From: an uncultured Mycoplasmatota bacterium
GTDB taxonomy: Bacteria; Bacillota_I; Bacilli_A; RF39; UBA660
DNA: 39,596 nt
Assembly (NCBI GenBank): GCA_946497925.1
Contig: CAMMMG010000008.1
Coordinates: 1-39,596 of the forward strand
Direction of reading: 5' to 3'
In this document: positions 24,353 to 32,496 of the stretch, piece by piece
Layout: each line of letters begins with the position of its first letter
How positions within the stretch are numbered: the stretch's first letter is position 1
The notes under the pieces: generated by a model
The model's input: only the letters and a program-made list of their open reading frames with translations
Told to the model about the DNA's origin: nothing
Databases searched by the model: none
Made by a program: the position numbers and the translations under genes

Positions 24353-25969
24353 ATGGAAAAAAATGAAGTAATAGATGCAATAAAAATTTTAAGAAAATAT
24401 AATACAGAGACTAATAGAATAGAAGCTAAGAGTGCTTTATTAGGTTTTCCTAAAAAGTGTTATGATACAATATCTAGTTTTTCTAATAAATATGGTGGCA
24501 TTATTATTTTTGGCTTAAATGAAGATGATAATTTTAAAACAGAAGGTGTTTATGATATTAATGATTTACAGAAACAAATAACTTCTTTATGTAGTGATGC
24601 TATGGTTCCTAGAGTTAGAACGGATATACTACCACTTGAGTTTGAAGGTAAGAATATTCTTGCAGTAAAAATTGAAGAATTAAGACAAAATAAAAAGCCT
24701 TGTTATTATAAACCTAAAGGATTAAAAGCAGGTTCTTATACAAGAGAAGGTGATAGAGATGAGTTATTGACTGATTATGAGATTTATGCTTTTGAAAGTT
24801 ATAATGATCATATTTTTGAAGATACAAGACCAACTAAAAAATCTAGTATTGAAGATTTAAATAAAGAAAGTTTAAAAGAATATCTTAATAAAATAAAAGA
24901 GTTAAAACCAAACTTTTCTAAAAACAGTTATGAAAAAAATTTAAAACTATGTGGTATAGTTGATAGCGATAACAATAAAATATATCCAACACTTGCAGGA
25001 ACACTTATTTTTGGTGATTATCCTCAAAGTTTTTATCCACAATTATTTGTCGCTTGTTCTGTCATACCAGGAACAAAATTAGGTGATGTTGGCTCTTTAG
25101 GAGAAAGATTTATTGATAATCAAAGAGTAGAGGGAACTATAGAAGAGATGCTTGATGGTACTATGAGATTTTTAAGAAGAAATATGAAGACTAGAGTAAT
25201 AATAGATTCTAATGGTAAAAGAGAAAATAGAACTGAATATCCTTTAGAAGCATTAAGAGAGGCTGTTGCCAACGCTTTAATCCACAGGGATTATAGTAAA
25301 GAAACAGAAAGCGCCTTTATTTCTGTTTATATGTATGATGATAGAGTAGAGATTTTAAATCCTGGAGCATTATATGGTACTAATAAAATAGAAAAACTTG
25401 GAACTGATACTATAATGGAGTCAAGGAATCCTACAATAGTTAGAATATTAGAAGAAAAAGGTTCTGTTATAGAAAATAGGCATACAGGTATTCCTACTAT
25501 GAAAAGAGAAATGGAAAAGTATGAATTACCTGAACCAGAATTTTATGAAGAAAGAGGAAGTTTTAAAGTTATATTTAGGAATAGTATGAATTTTGAACTT
25601 GATAGTATTAGTGAACAAGTTGGTGGACAACAAAATATAATAAATACTATATATAATATGGAAAGTGATACAGAAAGTGATACACAAAGTGATACAGAAA
25701 GTGATACACAAAGTGATACAGAAAGTGATACACAAAGTGATACAGAAAGTGATACAGAAAGTGAAGTATTTAATAATGTATTAGCATTTTGTAAAGAACC
25801 AAAAACTGCTAAAGAAATTAGAAATTATTTAGGTATTTCTTCAAAAAGATATGTTGCTTACAAAATATTAAAGCCGCTTATCGATTTAAATAAATTAGAG
25901 TATACTAATAAGAAAATTACTAATGCTAGAAATCAAAGATATGTAACTGTTAGAGATAATAAAAAGTAG
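24353..25969 (+). CDS. AlbA_2/Schlafen-type ATP-binding protein with acidic repeat linker
   Basis: A 538-residue protein. The N-terminal AlbA_2 domain (about 15-145) has 'NRIEAKSALLGFPKKCYDTI', 'NKYGGIIIFGLNED' and 'GSYTREGDRDELLTDYEI'. A middle region follows, then the ATP-binding-like part 'EYPLEALREAVANALIHRDY' with 'RVEILNPGALYG' and 'MESRNPTIVRILEE'. At about 437-472 a run of nine ESDT/QSDT units links to a C-terminal winged helix ('AKEIRNYLGISSKRY'). The linker is encoded by a 12-nt tandem repeat, so copy number can change without a frameshift. AT-rich codon use matches its surroundings. It is longer than its relative at 17639-18943. The role is unproven; regulator or stress/defence effector are the usual suggestions. 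GGAGGTG precedes ATG 24353. Confidence 0.82.
   Translation: MEKNEVIDAIKILRKYNTETNRIEAKSALLGFPKKCYDTISSFSNKYGGIIIFGLNEDDNFKTEGVYDINDLQKQITSLCSDAMVPRVRTDILPLEFEGKNILAVKIEELRQNKKPCYYKPKGLKAGSYTREGDRDELLTDYEIYAFESYNDHIFEDTRPTKKSSIEDLNKESLKEYLNKIKELKPNFSKNSYEKNLKLCGIVDSDNNKIYPTLAGTLIFGDYPQSFYPQLFVACSVIPGTKLGDVGSLGERFIDNQRVEGTIEEMLDGTMRFLRRNMKTRVIIDSNGKRENRTEYPLEALREAVANALIHRDYSKETESAFISVYMYDDRVEILNPGALYGTNKIEKLGTDTIMESRNPTIVRILEEKGSVIENRHTGIPTMKREMEKYELPEPEFYEERGSFKVIFRNSMNFELDSISEQVGGQQNIINTIYNMESDTESDTQSDTESDTQSDTESDTQSDTESDTESEVFNNVLAFCKEPKTAKEIRNYLGISSKRYVAYKILKPLIDLNKLEYTNKKITNARNQRYVTVRDNKK
25661..25768 (+). repeat. 12-nt tandem repeat (nine units) inside the AlbA_2 gene
   Basis: The units are GAAAGTGATACA or CAAAGTGATACA, encoding ESDT or QSDT. 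Eight are intact and the ninth is degenerate (ESEV). Units are nearly identical at the nucleotide level, implying recent slippage. Length changes keep the frame and would only alter the linker between the ATP-binding part and the winged helix. Confidence 0.9.
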
Positions 25970-25985
25970 GAAGTGTAATAATCAT

Positions 25986-26558
25986 ATGAGTGCAAAGTAT
26001 TTAAAAGTTATGTTTGATGACGTTAGTGGTGCTAATGATAATTTAAAATATAAACTTGATGAAGTAAATATTGCCAAAAACTTTAATCCTAATGCTAATA
26101 ATCCTAAAGAAATGGGTGGATTTAATTTTTCGACTGAAGATAAGATATTTAGATGGTTAGTTAGAGGAGATACTTTATATGATGTAATAATACCAGATGA
26201 TGCAGAGATTATTAATGTTTCAAGTAACTCTGCTCCTAATGGTGTATTTAGGACTAATAAAATAATTTTAACTAATAAAAGAAAAATGACGGATGAAATG
26301 GCAATGTATTTCTATAAGAAATCTAATTTACCAGAAAAATCATATTATAAAGCTTTAGCAGGTATTATGGTAAGAGGTTATAAAAATACTTGTTTACAGT
26401 TGATTAGAGATAAAGTTAATAAGGATAATATAGATCTAGTATTAAAAGAAATCAATGATTTTGTAGGACCTAATATGAGTAAAGAAAAAGATAATAGTCA
26501 TAAAGTCTTTTATGAAGTTATGGATGTTTTAAATAAAATAAAAGTGTCAAATGAGTGA
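25986..26558 (+). CDS. conserved-looking hypothetical protein
   Basis: A 190-residue soluble protein, likely cytoplasmic. Distinct segments are 'NIAKNFNPNANNPKEMGGFNFS' in the first third (split here for reading), 'RWLVRGDTLYDVIIPDDAEI' and 'FRTNKIILTNKRKMTDEMAMYFYKKSNLPEKSYY' in parts. I have the impression of similar proteins in gut Firmicutes, without a known function. The 'LYDVxIPxDAE...FRTNKIIL' part looks like a small beta-rich module followed by helices. It starts 17 nt after the AlbA_2 gene and is probably co-transcribed with it. No catalytic residues can be proposed. Confidence 0.6.
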   Translation: MSAKYLKVMFDDVSGANDNLKYKLDEVNIAKNFNPNANNPKEMGGFNFSTEDKIFRWLVRGDTLYDVIIPDDAEIINVSSNSAPNGVFRTNKIILTNKRKMTDEMAMYFYKKSNLPEKSYYKALAGIMVRGYKNTCLQLIRDKVNKDNIDLVLKEINDFVGPNMSKEKDNSHKVFYEVMDVLNKIKVSNE

Positions 26559-26627
26559 CAATCTCTTTAAATTATTCTTTAGTTTTGTTATACTGAAGTA
26601 GTAATGATACGAAAGAGAGTGATGGTT

Positions 26628-28892
26628 ATGGCAAAAAGAAAGAAAAAGAAAGAAACTAAAAAAGGTTTTGCTCATGCTACAGAATTATATGGTGTATTAC
26701 TTGTTTTAGCAGCAATACTTGGTATTGGTAGATATGGCCCTGTTGGTAATATGATTGCATCCTTTGCAATATTTCTTGTAGGGGTATTTTATAATGTATT
26801 ATTAGTAGTTTTATTAGTACTAGGTGCATATTTAATTATAAATAGAGAGTGGCCTAATTTATTTACAACTAAAATGTTAGGTATTTATTTATTAGTTATA
26901 GGTCTACTTGTTTTAATGCATGAAAACTTTATATTACAAAATGATAGTAATGCTATTAAAGTATTTAGTGAAACTACTAATCAATTAATTAACTCTTTTT
27001 CAGACGTTATGAAAGGTGCTAGACCTAATGCTATTGGTGGAGGTATTATTGGTTGTACCTTTGGAGTTTTATTTATGATGTTATTCTCATATAGAGGTAT
27101 GCAGATAATCGCTTGGACTTTAATTGTTATAGGGTTCTCATTATTTACAGGCTTTTCTATTGTTGACTTTGTTAAAGATAAGGCAAGTAAGGCAAAAGAG
27201 AAGTTCCCTAAAAGAGATAAGAGTAAGGATGAAGAGGAAACTAATAGTAAGAAACCTATTATTACAGGTAATGTTGAGCCTGTTATGGGTGAGATAAAAG
27301 ATGATGATAAGAAAATTGTTATATCTAGTATAGACGAGTTGACTAAAGCTAAGGTAAATGAAGAAGTTACCGAGAATAATGATATTAGTGATGAAAATAA
27401 AGAGTCTACTAATAAAACTACTGTTAAACATAATTATGTTTTACCATCAATTAATTTATTAGATGCTCCTAAGAAAAAGAAAAATAGTGTTAATCAAAGT
27501 TTAATTGAAAAGAATATAGAAATACTTGAGAAAGTATTAAAAGACTTTAATATTATTGGTAAAGTAGTAGAAGTACATATTGGTCCTACTGTTACTCAGT
27601 ATGAGTTAGAACTTCATTCTGGTACTAAAGTTAGTAAACTTTTATCAATTCATAGAGAAATAGCTTTAGCCATTGCTACTAAAGATGTTAGAATACAAGC
27701 ACCAATTCCAGGGAAGAATACAGTAGGTATAGAAATTGCTAATAAAGAGACTGCTGCTGTTTCCTTTAGAGAAGTGTTAGAAAAAGTACCTAAGTCACTT
27801 GATGGTTCAAAATTACTTTGTCCTTTAGGTAAAAATATTATGGGTAATGTTATATGGTGTGAAATTAATAAAACACCTCACCTTTTAGTAGCAGGCTCTA
27901 CTGGTTCAGGTAAATCTGTATGTATTAATGGTATTATTTGTTCTATTTTAATGAGAGCGAAACCTGATGAAGTAAAACTTGTTATGGTTGACCCTAAAAA
28001 AGTTGAACTTTCTGGTTATAATGGTGTTCCTCATTTGATGAGACCAGTTGTAACTGATCCTAAAGAAGCTTCTGTTGCATTATCTAAGATAGTTGCAGAG
28101 ATGGAAAGACGTTATGATACTTTTAGTGAAACTAAGACTAAAAATATTGCAACTTACAATGATTATGTAGAAAAGAAGAATAAAACATTACCACCTGATG
28201 AACAAATTAAAAAGATGCCATTTATTGTCGTTATCATCGATGAGTTAGCAGACCTTATGTTAGTTGCAAGTAAAGATGTAGAAGCATCTATTATGAGAAT
28301 TACGCAAATGGCACGTGCTGCCGGAATTCATTTAATCATCGCTACTCAAAGACCATCAACTGATGTAATCACTGGTGTTGTTAAAGCGAATATTCCAAGC
28401 CGTATTTCATTTGCTGTATCTAGTAGTATAGATTCACGTACAATTCTTGATATGACTGGAGCAGAAAAATTACTTGGTAAAGGTGATATGTTATTCCTAC
28501 CAATGGGAGAAGCAGATCCAGAACGTATTCAAGGTGCCTTTATTTCTGATGATGAGATTAAAAGAATTATTGATTATACAGTTGAACAACAAAAAGCAGA
28601 ATATGATCAAAGCTTTATGAATTTATCAGGAGATAGTGAAAAGAGTGCATCACAAAAAGAGGATATGGCACAAGTGGAAGAATATGATGACCCTCTATAT
28701 AATGAGATAGTAGAGTTTGTTATAGAAACACAGAAAGCTAGTGCATCACTTCTACAAAGAAGATTTAAACTTGGTTATAATAGAGCAGCGAGGATTATAG
28801 ATTTATTGGAAGAAAGAGGTATTATTGGACCACCTAATGGATCTAAGCCTAGAGAAGTACTTGTTAAGTTAGATGATGGGGATGAGGAATAA
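26628..28892 (+). CDS. ftsK: FtsK/SpoIIIE-family DNA translocase
   Basis: A 754-residue protein with an N-terminal membrane domain of four to five helices (to about residue 185) and a short charged linker (about 185-285). The alpha/beta motor (about 290-660) carries Walker A 'GSTGSGKS' near 430, 'VMVDPKKVELSGYNG', Walker B 'VVIIDELADLM' and 'MARAAGIHLIIATQRPS'. A C-terminal gamma winged helix has 'ASASLLQRRFKLGYNRAARIIDLLEERGIIGP', given here as overlapping landmarks, and reads polar sequences on the chromosome. It pumps chromosomal DNA across the division septum. ATG 26604 and ATG 26622 are in frame, but ATG 26628 lies best behind AGAGAGTG. A terminator overlaps the stop codon. Confidence 0.93.
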   Translation: MAKRKKKKETKKGFAHATELYGVLLVLAAILGIGRYGPVGNMIASFAIFLVGVFYNVLLVVLLVLGAYLIINREWPNLFTTKMLGIYLLVIGLLVLMHENFILQNDSNAIKVFSETTNQLINSFSDVMKGARPNAIGGGIIGCTFGVLFMMLFSYRGMQIIAWTLIVIGFSLFTGFSIVDFVKDKASKAKEKFPKRDKSKDEEETNSKKPIITGNVEPVMGEIKDDDKKIVISSIDELTKAKVNEEVTENNDISDENKESTNKTTVKHNYVLPSINLLDAPKKKKNSVNQSLIEKNIEILEKVLKDFNIIGKVVEVHIGPTVTQYELELHSGTKVSKLLSIHREIALAIATKDVRIQAPIPGKNTVGIEIANKETAAVSFREVLEKVPKSLDGSKLLCPLGKNIMGNVIWCEINKTPHLLVAGSTGSGKSVCINGIICSILMRAKPDEVKLVMVDPKKVELSGYNGVPHLMRPVVTDPKEASVALSKIVAEMERRYDTFSETKTKNIATYNDYVEKKNKTLPPDEQIKKMPFIVVIIDELADLMLVASKDVEASIMRITQMARAAGIHLIIATQRPSTDVITGVVKANIPSRISFAVSSSIDSRTILDMTGAEKLLGKGDMLFLPMGEADPERIQGAFISDDEIKRIIDYTVEQQKAEYDQSFMNLSGDSEKSASQKEDMAQVEEYDDPLYNEIVEFVIETQKASASLLQRRFKLGYNRAARIIDLLEERGIIGPPNGSKPREVLVKLDDGDEE

Positions 28893-28909
28893 TATTCATC
28901 CTCTTTTTT
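28884..28909 (+). terminator. terminator after ftsK
   Basis: GAGGA (28884-28888) pairs with TCCTC (28899-28903) across the stop codon, followed by six T. An alternative GATGA/TCATC stem overlaps it. Confidence 0.6.
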
Positions 28910-28955
28910 CTTTGGGGTATTTGTGTTAAAATATGTTACGTAAAGGACTGATATT

Positions 28956-29789
28956 ATGAAGTTATTAGGTGTAATAAGAGGCAATAATTTTTTAGAATAT
29001 TTAGATAATGGTTTAGATGGTATGATTTTACCACTAGAAAGTTTTTCTGTTGATTATTTTAAGTATTATAGTATTTCTGATATTAAGGAATATAGAAAAA
29101 ATACTGATAAATTACTATATGTAGTTATAAATAAAATGATATTTAATAATGAATTAGATAGTTTATTTAAAGTATTAAAAGAACTAGAAAATATAAAAGT
29201 AGATGGTGTTTTCTTTTATGATTTAGCAGTTCTAAACTTAGTTAGAGAAAATAATTTATCAATAAATTTAATCTATAATGGAACTCATATGGTCACTAAT
29301 AGTGATACTATTAATTTATATTATGATTTAGGTGTTAAAGGAGCATATTTATCTAATGAAATAACTAAAAATGAAGTACTTAATATAAGAAGTAATACTA
29401 AAAGTGATTTATTTATTTTATTACTTGGTAATCCAGTAGTCGCTATGTCTAGAAGAAGTTTACTTACTAGTTATTTTGCTAATAAAAATAAAAGTAAGAG
29501 TGACTTAATTACTATTAAAGAGCCTAAAAGTGGGCAAGAGTTCTTAGTTAAAGAAGATAATAATGGGACAACTTTCTTTTATAATAGACGTCTCAATCTA
29601 AGTAATGTTTATAAAGAATTAGTAGATTCTGGTATTAACTATGGAATTATAGAACAAGGTGATTATAGTAGTGATGAATATAAAGAACTAATAAATGCTT
29701 TTGCTAGTTTTGATAAGCAAAAAATAGATGAGTTGGCAGGACATAATAGAGGTTTCTTATATAGAGAGACTATTTATAAAGTAAAGTAG
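28956..29789 (+). CDS. U32-peptidase-like protein without the cysteine signature (YrrN-like)
   Basis: A 277-residue protein with the TIM-barrel layout of U32 'collagenase-like' proteins: N-terminal barrel strands with 'YVVINKMIFNNEL', 'VDGVFFYDLAVLNLV', 'LIYNGTHMVTNSDTINLYYDLGVKGAYLSNEI' in pieces, then 'LLLGNPVVAMSRRSLL'. The conserved U32 segment with the H-G-x-x-C and C-x-x-x-C cysteines is not present; 'GNPVVAMSRR' stands where it would be expected. In Bacillus the neighbours yrrN and yrrO encode two U32-type proteins, and a canonical one follows here at 30422. U32 proteins in other bacteria form two-subunit RNA-hydroxylating enzymes, so this could be the partner subunit. AAAGGA precedes ATG 28956. 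Confidence 0.7.
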   Translation: MKLLGVIRGNNFLEYLDNGLDGMILPLESFSVDYFKYYSISDIKEYRKNTDKLLYVVINKMIFNNELDSLFKVLKELENIKVDGVFFYDLAVLNLVRENNLSINLIYNGTHMVTNSDTINLYYDLGVKGAYLSNEITKNEVLNIRSNTKSDLFILLLGNPVVAMSRRSLLTSYFANKNKSKSDLITIKEPKSGQEFLVKEDNNGTTFFYNRRLNLSNVYKELVDSGINYGIIEQGDYSSDEYKELINAFASFDKQKIDELAGHNRGFLYRETIYKVK

Positions 29790-29801
29790 GAGGGAGTAGT
29801 T

Positions 29802-30404
29802 ATGAAACAAATTATTTTTGCAACTTCTAATGAATCTAAAGCAAAGAGATTTAGTAAAGGATTAAAAGAATTAGGAATAGAAGTATTATCTTTAAAAGAT
29901 ATAGATGTTAAATTAGATGTAAAAGAAGATGGAAACACTGCTATTGAAAATGCTTTAATATAAGCTAGAGAATGTTATAGAAAGACAAGAAGACCTAGTA
30001 TGGGTATGGATGATACACTATATATGGAAGGCGTTCCTAAAGATTTACAACCAGGATTATTTGTTAGACGTGTAAATGGAAAAAATTTAACAGATGAAGA
30101 GATGATAGAACATTATACTAACTTAGTAAAAGAATATGGTGTTGATGGTAGAATTAATTGTAAATGGATATATGGCTTAGCAGTTATTAATGAAAAGGGA
30201 GAAGAAGCTACATATACTTGGTCTAAAGATGATTTTTATATGGTAAGTACTAAGAGTGATAAAATTAATCCTGGATATCCATTAAATTCTATTTCTAAAT
30301 ATAAAAAGTTAGATAAATATTTTACAGAAGTAACTTTAGAGGATATGAAACTTATAGAAGTAAATGAAGATGATGTAGTGGACTTTATTGCAAGTCATAT
30401 ATAA
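29802..30404 (+). pseudogene. rdgB: non-canonical purine NTP pyrophosphatase (RdgB/HAM1 family) interrupted by an in-frame stop
   Basis: From ATG 29802 (AGGAGGGAG 8 nt upstream) the frame reads MKQIIFATSNESKAKRF, the classic HAM1 start, through 'EDGNTAIENALI'. It then meets TAA at 29961-29963, where family members usually have Lys or another residue ('ENALIKAR'). The same frame continues without a shift through 'ARECYRKTRRP', 'MGMDDTLYMEG', 'PGLFVRRVNG' and 'NPGYPLNSIS' to the stop at 30404. One base (AAA or CAA to TAA) explains the break. The enzyme would hydrolyse ITP/XTP to keep them out of DNA. The ATG at 30000 has no ribosome binding site and would give only part of the fold. Recent loss or a sequencing error are both possible. 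Confidence 0.8.
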
Positions 30405-30421
30405 ATTAAGAAAGTAGTGAT

Positions 30422-31609
30422 ATGATGAAAAAAATAGAATTACTGGCACCAGCAGGAGATTTAGAAAGACTTAAAGTAGTTTTGTTATACGGTGCTGATG
30501 CTGTTTATGTTGGAGGAGAAAAACTAAGTTTAAGAGCGAATGCTACTAATTTTAGTTTAGATGAATTAAAAGAGGGGTGTATTTTCGCTCATAATCTAAA
30601 TAAACGAGTATATTTAACCGCTAATATTGTCTTTCATGATAAAGATAGAAAAGGTATGGAAGAATATATTAAAGAAGTTATAGACTGTGGTATAGATGCT
30701 TTTATTGTTAGTGATTTATATCTTGCTAAATACATAATTGATAACTATAAATCTGTAGAAGTTCATATCTCAACTCAAGACTCTATTACTAATATAAACA
30801 GTGCTAAGTTTTATAGAGATTTAGGAGCAAGTAGAGTAGTACTTGCAAGAGAATTATCTCGGGAAGAAATAAAAGAAATATCAAGTATACCTAATCTAGA
30901 GACAGAAGTATTTATTCATGGGGCAATGTGTACTTGCTTTAGTGGTAGATGTGCTTTATCTAATTATGTTACTAATAGAGATGCTAATAGAGGTGGTTGT
31001 GCTCAAGTATGTCGTTTTGCCTTTGATTATAAAGATAATGATAAATTTACTCTTGCTACAAAAGATTTAAATATGGCAATGTACATTAAAGATTTAATAG
31101 ATATTGGTGTTAGTTCCTTAAAAGTAGAAGGAAGAATGAGAAGCCTTTATTACCTTGCAACTGTTATAGGAAGTTATAGATTTTTAATAGATAGTATTTA
31201 TGATGGAACCTTAACAGAAGAAAAATTACTTGAGTATCAAAAACGACTTGACTCTGTCGCTAATCGTGATACAACCAGCCAATATTTTAATCATCTAGCA
31301 GATTTTACTGATCAATATTATACAGGTAGACAGGAAATATCTAATCAAGAGTATTTAGGACTTATAATAGGTTATGATGAAAAGATGAAATCTATTATAT
31401 TAAAAGAACGTAACTACTTTAAAGTAGGTGATGAAGTAGAGATATTTACACCTAATGGAGAGATTTATCCTTATAAAATAGAAACTATCTATAACGAAGA
31501 TAATGAGAAAATAGAAGTTGCACGACATCCAGAAGAAATATTAAAATTACCATTTGATACAAGACTTATTCCTTATTCTATGATAAGATTAAATAGAAAG
31601 GGTAAATAA
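30422..31609 (+). CDS. U32 family peptidase / RNA-hydroxylation protein (YrrO-like)
   Basis: A 395-residue protein. Landmarks are 'IELLAPAGDLERLKVVLLYGADAVYVGG' at the N-terminus (in pieces) and 'VHISTQDSITN'. The U32 signature 'VFIHGAMCTCFSGRCALSN...NRGGCAQVCRF' starts near residue 164, with its conserved cysteines intact, and 'SLKVEGRMRSLYYLA' lies near 232. A small C-terminal beta domain ends the protein. Cysteines in this motif hold an iron-sulfur cluster in characterised relatives; RlhA and TrhP are U32-type proteins involved in RNA hydroxylation, whereas older work describes collagenase activity. ATG 30422 and 30425 are both possible; AGAAAGTAGTG is the ribosome binding site. With 28956 it forms a yrrN-yrrO-like pair. 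Confidence 0.88.
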   Translation: MMKKIELLAPAGDLERLKVVLLYGADAVYVGGEKLSLRANATNFSLDELKEGCIFAHNLNKRVYLTANIVFHDKDRKGMEEYIKEVIDCGIDAFIVSDLYLAKYIIDNYKSVEVHISTQDSITNINSAKFYRDLGASRVVLARELSREEIKEISSIPNLETEVFIHGAMCTCFSGRCALSNYVTNRDANRGGCAQVCRFAFDYKDNDKFTLATKDLNMAMYIKDLIDIGVSSLKVEGRMRSLYYLATVIGSYRFLIDSIYDGTLTEEKLLEYQKRLDSVANRDTTSQYFNHLADFTDQYYTGRQEISNQEYLGLIIGYDEKMKSIILKERNYFKVGDEVEIFTPNGEIYPYKIETIYNEDNEKIEVARHPEEILKLPFDTRLIPYSMIRLNRKGK

Positions 31610-31642
31610 GCTTTCAAAATAAAGTAATAAGGAGAAGTCGTT

Positions 31643-32047
31643 ATGGGTAGTAAAGAATATTATATAGTTCCAGTTTATACTATAATTGCAGAAGATATAG
31701 TGTGTGGGGATTATGATTTTGATTTGTTAAATTATATAATAGTATCAAAGACTAAAAATGGGTATGAAGAATTAGATGGATTTAATAATTTTGTAATAGT
31801 AAGGTCTGAACTAGATGAAGAAAAAGGATTAAATATTAAAAACTATTATGAGTGTTTGTATTTAAACAAAGATGATATAAAAGAGGAAAATAGAGTTGAA
31901 TATTATACATTTAATGAAGATGAAAAATTAAGGTGTTATAGAAAACTAAATGAAAAACTTAAAATAAAATATTATCAAAAAGATAACTTTAATAATTTTA
32001 TAAAGATGAAAAGGAGAAAAATAAAAGCTTTAGGAGGATATAGATGA
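31643..32047 (+). CDS. small hypothetical protein, first of a related pair
   Basis: A 134-residue acidic-to-basic soluble protein, not recognised. It opens with 'YYIVPVYTIIAEDI', a beta-strand pair, and ends in a Lys-rich helix ('IKMKRRKIKALGG'). The following gene opens with a comparable 'IYKVPFYIITRNVEDYF' and also has a '[LI].GF..F' turn ('LDGFNNF' here, 'ISGFSDF' there), so the two may be diverged duplicates. AAGGAG precedes ATG 31643, and its stop overlaps the next start (ATGA). It lies inside the U32-dGTPase operon. Confidence 0.6.
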   Translation: MGSKEYYIVPVYTIIAEDIVCGDYDFDLLNYIIVSKTKNGYEELDGFNNFVIVRSELDEEKGLNIKNYYECLYLNKDDIKEENRVEYYTFNEDEKLRCYRKLNEKLKIKYYQKDNFNNFIKMKRRKIKALGGYR

Positions 32048-32496
32048 AATGCAGAATTTATAAAGTACCTTTTTATATTATAACTAGAAATGTAGAAGAT
32101 TATTTTTGTAAAAAAATAGGTTTTGTAGTAGTTAGAAAGAATAATTTTGGTACTAATAAGGAAATAATTTCTGGATTTAGTGATTTTTGTGAGCTAGATA
32201 TAATTGAATATGATAGTTATGCCATGTTTTTAGCAAGAGAAGGGAAAATCAATAATAAAATTGATTATAATAGAATAATTGGACAAAATACTTTTGCTAT
32301 TGCTCTTGAGACTCTGGACTTTACAAATAAAAAATTGGCAACTTTAAAAGATATAGAAGAGTGGGAACAAAATTTTGAAACTAGTGAGTTTTATAAGTAC
32401 TATCAACAAATGCATATATTTGATAAAGATGAGAAGAAAGCAATAAGAGATAAAGTTAAAAGTATAAGTAAGAGGCGATTGGATGGAAAACTTTGA
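32044..32496 (+). CDS. small hypothetical protein, second of a related pair
   Basis: A 150-residue protein sharing a beta-strand opening and a GF-x-x-F turn with the gene before it, but with a longer helical C-terminal half ('TLKDIEEWEQNFETSEFYKYY' in part). No motif suggests an activity. AGGAGG sits just before ATG 32044, which overlaps the previous stop by 4 nt. Its last 14 nt overlap the dGTPase start, so the three genes are tightly coupled in translation. Its function may therefore be linked to dNTP control, but this rests on position alone. Confidence 0.6.
   Translation: MKCRIYKVPFYIITRNVEDYFCKKIGFVVVRKNNFGTNKEIISGFSDFCELDIIEYDSYAMFLAREGKINNKIDYNRIIGQNTFAIALETLDFTNKKLATLKDIEEWEQNFETSEFYKYYQQMHIFDKDEKKAIRDKVKSISKRRLDGKL

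Noticed and set aside
25661-25768. 12-nt repeats taken as CRISPR or a frameshifting contingency locus
   Set aside because: They are inside a coding frame, have no spacers, and the unit is a multiple of three, so changes cannot switch the frame.
29961-29963. TAA read as a sense codon (recoding)
   Set aside because: TAA ends most genes in the window, so general reassignment is excluded. A nonsense mutation or a sequencing error is simpler.
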